Shown: in pieces, positions 18,549-24,897 of the stretch
Layout of the letters: the number at the start of each line of letters is the position of its first letter
Position numbering within the stretch: the stretch's first letter is position 1
Assembly (NCBI RefSeq): GCF_021559775.1
Contig: NZ_CP056051.1
Span: forward strand, 62,001 to 126,000
Source of the DNA: Gillisella vitis
GTDB taxonomy: Bacteria; Pseudomonadota; Alphaproteobacteria; Rhizobiales; Rhizobiaceae
Direction of reading: 5' to 3'
DNA: 64,000 nt
The notes under the pieces: model-generated
Database searches by the model: none
Seen by the model: only the letters and a program-made list of their open reading frames with translations
What the model was told of the DNA's origin: nothing
Made by a program: the position numbers and the translations under genes

Positions 18549-19552
18549 CACCAATCGCTCCGCTCATCACCCGCTTCATGCGGGAGCACATGCCGCAGCA
18601 GCGCGGCTATAGTCCGCACTCCTGCGAAGCCTACGCGTATAGCTTCCGGCTGCTGTTCGTCTTCGCTGCCGGGCGCTTGCATACACGCCCGTCTTTGCTC
18701 CATCTCGAGCAGATCGATGCGGACATGGTGCTCGCGTTCCTGCATCACATCGAACATGATCGCGGTAACGGCGCGTCGACCCGCAACTTGCGGCTCGCCG
18801 CGATCAAGGCGTTCATGCGCTACGTCGAGCTGCGGCACCCAAACGCCCTGGAGCAGATCGCCCAGATCAACGCTATCCCGGGCAAGCGCCATGACCACAA
18901 GCTCATTCGCCACCTGACCATGGACGAGGTCCGTGCCGTGCTCGACGCGCCCGATATAAAGACGCGGCTGGGGCTGCGGGACCGGGCGATGCTGCACCTC
19001 TGCTTTGCCGGGGGCCTGCGCGTCTCCGAACTGGTCGGCCTCACCCTGGAGAACGTCACGCTGCAACCCAGTCCGAGCATCCTGGTGTTCGGCAAGGGCC
19101 GGCGCGAGCGCAGTCTTCCGCTCTGGAAAGAAACGGCCCGCGACGTGCGAGCCTGGCTTGCGGTGCGCGGAAAGCCACCGGTGACGGAGCTGTTCGTCAA
19201 TGCTCAAGGAATGGCAATGACCCGAGCCGGCTTCGAGTATATCCTCGAAAAGCACGCAAAGGCCGCCGCAGCTCGATGCCCGACGCTGATCGGCCGGCCG
19301 CTCTCACCCCATCTTCTGCGGCACAGTTGCGCGGTTCTCATGCTGCAGGCCACGCGCGATATCCGTAAGGTCGCGCTCTGGCTTGGCCATGCCGATATCC
19401 GCACGACCGAGGTATACCTGCGGATGGACCCGTCCGAGAAGCTCGAGGCCATAGAGGCCGTGTTGCCGCCGGCGCTCCGTCGCGGTCGGTTCAGGGCCCC
19501 GGACGCATTGATCGCGTCGCTGATGGCCGATGCGCATACCGCGTCAACGTAA
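18545..19552 (+). CDS. ritC: RIT tyrosine recombinase C
   Basis: A 335-residue XerC/D-like enzyme with GLRVSELVGL, GKGRRERSLP, HLLRHSCAV and WLGHADIRTTEVYLR, so R-K-H-R-H-Y is complete. The ATGA overlap with ritB shows the three genes are co-translated. The gene ends 27 bases before the right inverted arm begins. Confidence 0.9.
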   Translation: MTPIAPLITRFMREHMPQQRGYSPHSCEAYAYSFRLLFVFAAGRLHTRPSLLHLEQIDADMVLAFLHHIEHDRGNGASTRNLRLAAIKAFMRYVELRHPNALEQIAQINAIPGKRHDHKLIRHLTMDEVRAVLDAPDIKTRLGLRDRAMLHLCFAGGLRVSELVGLTLENVTLQPSPSILVFGKGRRERSLPLWKETARDVRAWLAVRGKPPVTELFVNAQGMAMTRAGFEYILEKHAKAAAARCPTLIGRPLSPHLLRHSCAVLMLQATRDIRKVALWLGHADIRTTEVYLRMDPSEKLEAIEAVLPPALRRGRFRAPDALIASLMADAHTAST

Positions 19553-19699
19553 GGCGGGATGGGCGGTATGAGCATCATGGCAATGTGCGAACGCCCGGCT
19601 GTGGGTGGTGCTGCCGGGTGCCGTGATGCCCTTCGACCGACGGGCCTTGTTCTGGGCGGATCTGCCCCGCGATGCGGTCTGCGACCCGGCCTGTTCCCC

Positions 19700-19881
19700 G
19701 CAACAGCGCTCCGGCGATCTTCTTCCCCGCGGCGGCGCCGCTCCTCGCCCAACAACAAGATCGCTACGCGCCGTCCTTCGCATGCGCTGCGGCCTGACGG
19801 TGCGGGTCGGCCGTCCCAGGGCTCTCGATCGCCACAAGGCCGCGATGGTCGCGGGCTTGAACACAGCACAGGAGTTCCACC
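19700..19881 (+). promoter_or_regulatory. Structured leader of the passenger DUF736 gene (L6)
   Basis: Same order of elements as 15238-15421: CTTCTTCCCC, hairpin GCGGC-GGC-GCCGC (19729-19741), CTCCTCGC, GCCGTCCTTCGC (19770-19781) followed by ATGCGCTGCGGCC, then hairpin CCGCG-ATGGT-CGCGG (19840-19854) and AGGAG. A mirrored copy lies at 16020-16201. Confidence 0.6.
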
Positions 19882-20184
19882 ATGTCCCAGATCGGTTCGT
19901 TCACCCTCAGCAATGACGGCACCTACACCGGCACCATCAAGACCCTCGCCATCGACGCCAAGGCGCGCCTCGTCCCCAGCGATCCCGCAGCCACCAGCGA
20001 CAAGGCGCCCGACCTGCGGGTCATCGTCTCCGGCGTCGAGATCGGTGCCGCCTGGCGCCGGACCTCCAAGGAGGATCGGACCTACCACTCGGCCAAGCTC
20101 GACGATCCCTCCTTCAGCGCACCCATCTACGCCAACCTCTTCGAAGGCGACGATGGCAAATATGCCCTGATCTGGTCGCGCTGA
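19882..20184 (+). CDS. DUF736 protein, right passenger copy
   Basis: Identical to the left-arm protein (100 residues, MSQIGSFTLSNDG to LIWSR). It lies on the plus strand just upstream of the 3' half of the host DUF736 gene that the element split, so the locus still has intact DUF736 genes despite the insertion. Confidence 0.85.
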   Translation: MSQIGSFTLSNDGTYTGTIKTLAIDAKARLVPSDPAATSDKAPDLRVIVSGVEIGAAWRRTSKEDRTYHSAKLDDPSFSAPIYANLFEGDDGKYALIWSR

Positions 20185-20533
20185 CCGACACCGCGGCGCC
20201 GCTCAATACGGGCGGCGCCGTCCACATCACCCCGATATTATGCGGTGCGAAACAGCCACAAAAGCCCCGGAATACTGGGGCCGCCGCCATAAGACTCCGC
20301 ATAATCACGCGCTACGCATAATCGATGTTATGTGGTGCACCGCATAACACGGAAATAGGCGCCGCCTGGTCCAAGCAATCTAACGAGGGTCGCAATTACC
20401 TCGGTCTCAAGCTCGACGATCCGAGCTTCACCGCTCCGATCTACGCCAATCTGGTCGAGGACGAGGACGGCCAGAATTACAGCCTCATCTGGTCTCGCCC
20501 GAGCCGTCGCGGTGCCGAATAAGCCCCGGATAT

Positions 20534-20558
20534 GACGCCCCGCATACTGCGGGGCGTC
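20534..20558 (+). terminator. Hairpin after the split DUF736 gene
   Basis: A perfect 11-bp stem, GACGCCCCGCA (20534-20544), loop TAC, TGCGGGGCGTC (20548-20558), directly after the stop at 20522. No T-run follows, so it may also be an mRNA-end or single-strand structure. Confidence 0.6.
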
Positions 20559-20617
20559 GCCAGCCTAGGCCACTCGGCAGCTTAAAACCACAGATTGACA
20601 GGTAGTTCCTCATGTGA

Positions 20618-20636
20618 GGCCGCGATGGACACGGCC
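20618..20636 (+). promoter_or_regulatory. Hairpin before the fourth DUF736 gene
   Basis: GGCCG (20618-20622), loop CGATGGACA, CGGCC (20632-20636), about 25 bases before the ATG at 20662. It matches the position and loop (ATGG) of the hairpins before ardC and the passenger DUF736 genes, but the long upstream leader is absent here. Confidence 0.45.
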
Positions 20637-20661
20637 CGAACAACCGAAAAGGATTACGACA

Positions 20662-20969
20662 ATGGCAACCATCGGCGAATTCACCGCTTCCGGCAACGGC
20701 TTCTCCGGCACCATCAAGACCCTTAACCTCAACGTCAAGGCAACCATCCGCGCCGTCGAGCGCACTTCCGAAAAGGGCCCTGACTACCGCATCCTCGCGG
20801 GAGCCACGGATTCGGCGCAGCCTGGAAAAAGACCTCGAACGAAGGCCGCGACTACCTCTCGGTCAAGCTCGATGACCCAAGCTTCCCGGCCCCGATCTAC
20901 GCAACGCTGATCGAGGTCGAAGGCGAGGAAGGCCTCTCCCTCATCTGGTCCCGGTCGAACCGGGACTAA
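20662..20969 (+). pseudogene. Fourth DUF736 gene, one apparent frameshift
   Basis: Begins MATIGEFTASGNGFSGTIKT after AAGGA. The frame breaks near 20814-20820 (ILAGAT continues as FGAAWKKTSNEGRDYLSVK in the frame one base back) and ends LIWSRSNRD. One added base gives 103 codons and the full family sequence, so it is either a recent frameshift or a sequencing loss. It lies on the plus strand, convergent with the HU gene. Confidence 0.75.
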
Positions 20970-20973
20970 GACT

Positions 20974-21002
20974 GGAGGCCCCGCCGCGAGGCGGGGCTCT
21001 CC
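20974..21002. terminator. Bidirectional hairpin between DUF736 and HU genes
   Basis: GCCCCGCC (20978-20985), loop GCGA, GGCGGGGC (20990-20997), extended by partly paired GAG/CTC. It sits between two convergent genes. Confidence 0.65.
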
Positions 21003-21012
21003 ACTACCTGGA

Positions 21013-21291
21013 TCACTTGTTCAGTGCATCCTTGAGCGCCTTGGCAGGCGCGAAGGTCAGCTTCTTCGAAGCCGCAACGGTCATCTTTTCTCCGGTCGCA
21101 GGATTGCGACCCTCACGCTCAGGCGATGCCTTCACTTTAAACTTTCCGAAGCCTGGGATTGAGGTTTCAGCGTCGGAGCCTGCGGCATCGGCGATGGCCT
21201 GGAACACGGCCTCGACAATGCCCTTTGCCTGAACCTTCGTCAGGCCGTTGTCGGCTGCAATCTTGTCGGCGATTTCATTGGTGGTGGTCAT
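21013..21291 (-). CDS. HU-family DNA-binding protein
   Basis: A 92-residue protein with the full HU/IHF fold: helical N-terminus (EIADKIAADNGLTKVQAKGI), the core PGFGKFKV, and the DNA-binding arm GRNPATGEKMTV followed by KKLTFAPAK. GAGGA precedes the ATG at 21291. HU bends DNA and helps relaxosome, replication and recombination complexes; a plasmid-borne copy next to tra genes fits such roles. Monocistronic by layout. Confidence 0.95.
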   Translation of the reverse strand: MTTTNEIADKIAADNGLTKVQAKGIVEAVFQAIADAAGSDAETSIPGFGKFKVKASPEREGRNPATGEKMTVAASKKLTFAPAKALKDALNK

Positions 21292-21374
21292 GGAATTCCT
21301 CGCATCTTGTTGTCAAAGATAAAATCCGTGTCAGCTTCTGACTGGATTGTCATCGGTGACGATGGGGGCGAGGA

Positions 21375-21641
21375 TCAGATCCGCTGGATGTCCACAGGTG
21401 CTTTTGGTCGATAACCCCGTTTGCGCTTTTCGCAAAGGACGTCGAGGAACAGGTTGATAGCCTGGCTCTCATTGTCGAACAGATGCACCATCTGCTGTCC
21501 GCGCGTTCCAATCCGACCCCAGGCGCGCACTAGCGACACCTCGCCAAACAATGTCGGCTGGACAGCAAGGGCGTAGAACCGCGCCATGTTTTTTTCCGGC
21601 GCGATACGCTCGACGTAGAGGTGATAGGGCTGCGTGATCAT
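21375..21641 (-). CDS. WGR-domain protein
   Basis: An 88-residue single WGR domain (YHLYVERIAPEKNMARFYAL to LVRAWGRIGTRGQQMVH), ending in a basic tail. The start is placed at the ATG at 21641 because the domain begins there; a TTG at 21677 is the alternative. WGR domains bind nucleic acids, and stand-alone forms are common near rhizobial tra genes. Precise role unknown. Confidence 0.8.
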   Translation of the reverse strand: MITQPYHLYVERIAPEKNMARFYALAVQPTLFGEVSLVRAWGRIGTRGQQMVHLFDNESQAINLFLDVLCEKRKRGYRPKAPVDIQRI

Positions 21642-21737
21642 GCCCGCAGAATCGCGCATTCGGAATTTGCCGTCCAATGACAGTTTTGAATCGGTTGGGC
21701 ATCATCGATTCACGACAGTGATCCGCCGGCGCCCGGA

Positions 21738-22178
21738 TCATCCGCACCAGCTCCGGCGCGATCCTTCCCACTTCCGAGCCAAGCCTTCGGCGACGAGAAT
21801 ATCGCCGACCGATCGTCGCTCGCGGTAGACAATCCTGAGCTTGCGACCGAGGCGATCTTCATCCCTGGCGGTCGTCTTGAACGAGACCGGACCCGAATTG
21901 AGGATCTCGAGCAGACGCTGTTTTGCCGCAAGTCCGCGCTCGCGTTCGCGCTCGCATCTTGGCGGGCTGAGCTCCGGCGTGTCGATGTCGGCGATCCTGA
22001 TCTTCTCACCTCTAAACCAGAACGTATCACCATCCACCACGCAGGTGATACGTTGCCCGCTTCCGCAGATAGAGAAGGCTTCGCTCGCGCTGCTCGGCGG
22101 CGCTGAGGCAACAGACGCGAGGATGCCAATGGCTAAGGGGGATAGGCTGGCGACTGCCGTAAAAAGTCTCAATGTCAT
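21738..22178 (-). CDS. Exported thermonuclease-family (SNase-like) protein
   Basis: A 146-residue protein with a signal peptide (about residues 1-32), then a staphylococcal-nuclease-like domain: VVDGDTFWFRGEKIRIADID, TPELSPPRC, and DEDRLGRKLRIVY with the usual Asp/Arg active-site residues (IADIDTPE, RDEDRLGR). Its ATG overlaps the traG stop (ATGA), so it is translationally coupled to the coupling protein. Ca-dependent nucleases of this family degrade DNA or RNA; in the envelope next to a conjugation gene it could act on extracellular DNA or the cell surface. Function in transfer is not established. Confidence 0.85.
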   Translation of the reverse strand: MTLRLFTAVASLSPLAIGILASVASAPPSSASEAFSICGSGQRITCVVDGDTFWFRGEKIRIADIDTPELSPPRCERERERGLAAKQRLLEILNSGPVSFKTTARDEDRLGRKLRIVYRERRSVGDILVAEGLARKWEGSRRSWCG

Positions 22179-24139
22179 GTCTCCTCAGTGTCTGTCATCC
22201 CAGCGGCCTTATAGCTCTTCACTCCGTCCGCGATTTGCTTATGAAAGCGGTTTTCTCCGACGGACGCGCTCATATCCTTGCGTCGGAACCAGATGGCGCG
22301 TCCGCATCGGAGCGGCGGATTGCCCGATGTGAACACGATCTGCTCGTCAGCGCGCATGCGCAGCACCTCATGCGGCAGGATCAGTGGACGGCGGCTGAGC
22401 TGCCGGGAACGTGAGCGCGACGATCCCTTCATCCCTGACGAGCGGTTTGTCTGGTCGACCTCGACGGTCGTATCGCCGCAGCGTTTCGAGATATAGTCGG
22501 CCGTGTCGGGATCGTTGATCGCGGCAAACGAGATCCACGACGCGGATTCGAACCATTTGCTCGTCGCGTCCCGCCCGCCATAGGCCTCGCGCATCTGGCC
22601 GATGGACTGAAAGATCATCGTCAGCGTGATGCCGTATTTGCGCCCGGCGTCGCGCGCGGTCTCTAAGATCCGCAGGTAGCCGAGCCTGGCCACCTCGTCG
22701 AGCAGGAAGAGCGCGCGACCCTTCACATCGCCATTTCGATTGTAGATGGCATTGAGCAGTGATCCGATAACCACACGCGCCAGTCCTGGATGGGCTTCGA
22801 GGACCTTCAGATCGAGCGCAATAAAGATGTCTGTCCCGCCATCGGCAAGATCGTCGGTCGAGAAACTGTCGCCTGAGACGAGCGCGGCGTAGTTCGGATA
22901 GGACAGCCAGTGGGTTTCTTTCACCGCATTGGCGTAGACGCCGGAAAACGTCTCCGGCGTCATGTTGACGAAGACCGAGACGTTCTCCTTCACGAAGTCC
23001 GATTCCGACTGTTCGTAGATTTTTGTCAAGCGCGCCCGTAGCTGTGGTTCAGGCTCCGAAAGGTTCGTCCGCACACGGCGCAGCGTCTGGTCTTCCTCGT
23101 CCGTGTGACCGGATAGGCAGACGTCGGCGATCAGGGCTGTCAGAAGCTGCATCGCCGATGCCCGAAAGAAGTCGTCGCGGGCAGACGCCGAGCGCGGATT
23201 GTCGGTCATAATCCAGGTCGCGACGGCGACGATATCCTCTTCCTTCGTGCTGCCGTGTCGCCCGATCCAGTCGAGCGCATTGAAGCCGACGCCTGACGCC
23301 GAGGGATCGAGAATGATCACCTTCCTGCCAGCCTTGCGGCGATGCTCCGATGCCATCGGCGCGACCTCGCTCGACGGGTCGAGGACAACGAGGCCGCCAC
23401 CCCACTTGAGCGCGGTCGGGACCGTTACAGACGTCGTCTTGAAACCGCCGGAGCCGGCGAAGACGATGCCATGCGACGAGCCGAAGGAGCCGTCGAAGCA
23501 TAGGAGCGGGCTCTTGCCTCCCGCTCCCCAGGTCAACGGATCATCGGCGCGGAACGACACCGCCGCAACGCTATCGACACGATACCGTTCACCGACAACG
23601 ATGCCGCCGGGATCGGGGAAAAGTCTTGCCGCCTCCTGCACTTTCATCCAGTCGGCCTCGCCATGCACCGCTCGCTTTCCCCCAATCCGCCGTGGTGCGG
23701 CTTTGGCAAAAGCTGCGTTACCCTTCATCGCCACGCGCAGTGCGAAGACGCCGGCGAGGAACGTTGTCGATGCGCCAAGCATCGTTGCGGGGTCCGCATA
23801 TCCGAGCACGGATTGACCTTTCGGGATGTCGCCAGCGATCCCGGCCAGGCGAACCCCTTCACGCAGCACCGCGATCGCGACTACCACTCCACTTCCGCTG
23901 ACAACACCCCATCCTGCCGCTTTGACGCCCGCTGCGCCATTCGACGCGAACAGGAAAAGCGTGCCGATCGCAGCCGCGGTCGCATAGGGCAGCGCGAGGC
24001 CGATCCGCCCGAGCATCAGCTTTGCCTGCCCGGTCTTACTGAGAGCGGCCAGCCAGTGTTCGATCCCCGCCATGAACACCAAGACGACGATCATCATCGC
24101 GGCCGGGATGACGGCGAGGAACACTTTACTCGCCGTCAT
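22175..24139 (-). CDS. traG: Type IV coupling protein TraG (VirD4 family)
   Basis: A 654-residue protein, the usual size of Ti-plasmid TraG. N-terminal membrane helices lie at about residues 5-25, 50-65, 75-92 and 115-135. The ATPase domain has a P-loop-like FAGSGGFKTTS and a Walker B segment ALFLLDEVARLG. TraG is the hexameric inner-membrane ATPase that docks the TraA-DNA relaxosome onto the mating-pair channel. The start overlaps the end of traD by 14 bases; the order traC-traD-traG is that of Ti plasmids, and the operon should be driven from the tra box at 24717. Confidence 0.95.
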   Translation of the reverse strand: MTASKVFLAVIPAAMMIVVLVFMAGIEHWLAALSKTGQAKLMLGRIGLALPYATAAAIGTLFLFASNGAAGVKAAGWGVVSGSGVVVAIAVLREGVRLAGIAGDIPKGQSVLGYADPATMLGASTTFLAGVFALRVAMKGNAAFAKAAPRRIGGKRAVHGEADWMKVQEAARLFPDPGGIVVGERYRVDSVAAVSFRADDPLTWGAGGKSPLLCFDGSFGSSHGIVFAGSGGFKTTSVTVPTALKWGGGLVVLDPSSEVAPMASEHRRKAGRKVIILDPSASGVGFNALDWIGRHGSTKEEDIVAVATWIMTDNPRSASARDDFFRASAMQLLTALIADVCLSGHTDEEDQTLRRVRTNLSEPEPQLRARLTKIYEQSESDFVKENVSVFVNMTPETFSGVYANAVKETHWLSYPNYAALVSGDSFSTDDLADGGTDIFIALDLKVLEAHPGLARVVIGSLLNAIYNRNGDVKGRALFLLDEVARLGYLRILETARDAGRKYGITLTMIFQSIGQMREAYGGRDATSKWFESASWISFAAINDPDTADYISKRCGDTTVEVDQTNRSSGMKGSSRSRSRQLSRRPLILPHEVLRMRADEQIVFTSGNPPLRCGRAIWFRRKDMSASVGENRFHKQIADGVKSYKAAGMTDTEET

Positions 24140-24341
24140 GAGCGAATGCCTCCGCGCCTATCGCCGTGAGGCGCGATTGCTCCCCATCGTTGCCCTTAAG
24201 GCGGCGACCGGCATCGATCAACAGGCCAAGCAGAAGAGCCCGCTTCTCGTAGCGCAGTCCTGCCTTGACGATCAGGCCACCGAGTTCGATTTTCTCGCGC
24301 GTGTCTTTCTTTCGCGCGTCATTCGTGATCGTGCGGGCCAT
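24126..24341 (-). CDS. traD: Conjugal transfer protein TraD
   Basis: A 71-residue protein, MARTITNDARKKDTREKIEL, followed by GGLIVKAGLRYEKRALLLG and the tail AIGAEAFAHDGE, typical of rhizobial TraD. The start is the ATG at 24341, whose GAGG ribosome site lies in the last codons of traC. Small relaxosome-associated protein of the Dtr system, not homologous to F-plasmid TraD. Confidence 0.9.
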   Translation of the reverse strand: MARTITNDARKKDTREKIELGGLIVKAGLRYEKRALLLGLLIDAGRRLKGNDGEQSRLTAIGAEAFAHDGE

Positions 24342-24345
24342 CCGT

Positions 24346-24642
24346 TCAAGCCTCACGACCGCTGCTCGCAGCAGCGCCAGTCTCGATCGTCGTGACCGTC
24401 TCACCTGCTGTCCTGCCGTCACCAGCATTTCTCTTCCCAGTCGAAGCCGCCTTGCCTCCGCGAAACCGCCCGGTGATCTCTTCGAACGCAGCCTGTAGCT
24501 CGGTTTCCTCGATCTCGATCTCACCGAGGCCGGCCTTCAGCGCGATCCTGCCGACGCGCTCCGCCTCGCGTGTTTCGGCTTGTCTCAGCTGATCCTGCAA
24601 TCTGGCGATTTCTTCCCTGATCTTCAACGATGGTTTCTTCAT
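24346..24642 (-). CDS. traC: Conjugal transfer protein TraC
   Basis: A 98-residue protein. The N-terminal coiled coil (KIREEIARLQDQLRQAETRE) is followed by the conserved AERVGRIALKAGLGEIEIEE and FEEITGRFRGGK, matching Ti-plasmid TraC closely. It helps TraA process oriT. First gene of traCDG, read away from oriT. Confidence 0.93.
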   Translation of the reverse strand: MKKPSLKIREEIARLQDQLRQAETREAERVGRIALKAGLGEIEIEETELQAAFEEITGRFRGGKAASTGKRNAGDGRTAGETVTTIETGAAASSGREA

Positions 24643-24716
24643 TCCGGTCGCATCTCCCTGGAAATCCTGCGGCGTTTATCTCGCTGCAAGATTTCCCCAA
24701 AAGCACGTCCGAAGGA

Positions 24717-24734
24717 ATGTGCAGATCTGCACGT
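24717..24734. promoter_or_regulatory. tra box (TraR-AHL binding site)
   Basis: ATGTGCAGATCTGCACGT, a near-perfect 18-bp dyad matching the Ti-plasmid tra box, in the divergent traC-traA promoter region. It should make both operons TraR- and quorum-dependent. Confidence 0.95.
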
Positions 24735-24897
24735 CGGCAAAGCCGACACTTTGGAGGATGATCCCGCCGTTCCGAAGGAGCGGTTCCAAGGGCGCAATTA
24801 TACGTCGCTGGCCGACGAGTTGCTGGCGGCCCTGGCGGGGCCGTCGTGGGGTTGTCGCCCCCGACGAACGAGATTCGAACCGGGAGTGTTTTACGCC
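24735..24897. other. Origin of transfer (oriT)
   Basis: On the minus strand TAATTGCGCCCT (24800-24789) matches the nick region of RSF1010/R1162 and Ti oriT. It is preceded by a 5-bp inverted repeat, CGTCG-CCAGC-type, at 24803-24817 (arms CGTCG and CGACG), as in R1162. The predicted cut is between G24793 and C24792 on the minus strand. The 5' end of the T-strand then runs toward traC and lower coordinates, making the 4.6-24.7 kb block the leading region. Confidence 0.85.

Larger units (their letters stand above)
19580..20327 (+). repeat. Right inverted arm of the RIT element (748 bp)
   Basis: Mirror of 15574-16321. The outer edge ends ATCGATG at 20327. It contains leader L6 (19700-19881), the DUF736 gene (19882-20184) and, after it, a GGCGCCGC/GCGGCGCC hairpin near 20196-20222. 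Confidence 0.9.
15574..20348. mobile_element. RIT (Recombinase-In-Trio) element with 748-bp inverted arms
   Basis: Three overlapping tyrosine-recombinase genes lie between two long inverted repeats, the definition of a RIT element. The symmetric part is 15574-20327 (4754 bp). The right side continues with an imperfect palindrome, TTATGTGGTGCACCGCATAA (20328-20347), before the DUF736 gene resumes at 20349. TTATGCG-type motifs recur near both ends (15580, 15597 and mirrored positions, plus TTATGCGGTGC near 20238), as expected for recombinase binding sites. Each arm carries a complete DUF736 gene with its leader, reading outward. Confidence 0.85.
15422..20522 (+). pseudogene. DUF736 gene split by the RIT element
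   Basis: The 5' part (15422-15573) encodes MATIGTFQQSNTNEFNGEIV to HRVFIGR. The 3' part (20349-20522) resumes at TEIGAAWSKQSNEGRNY and ends LIWSRPSRRGAE. Joined, they give a complete DUF736 protein of about 108 residues, matching its paralogues in this window. The break lies just before the family's conserved EIGAAW motif. DUF736 proteins are small, of unknown function, and almost confined to plasmids and integrative elements of proteobacteria, often near ardC and parB-like genes. Confidence 0.85.

Noticed and set aside
19204..20088. 294-codon minus-strand frame across the RIT right arm
   Set aside because: Antisense to ritC and DUF736, both supported by conserved motifs.
24580..24897. N-terminal extension of TraA by 106 codons
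   Set aside because: The extension would cover the tra box and oriT. Relaxase similarity starts at the GTG at 24898, which has its own GGGAG site.
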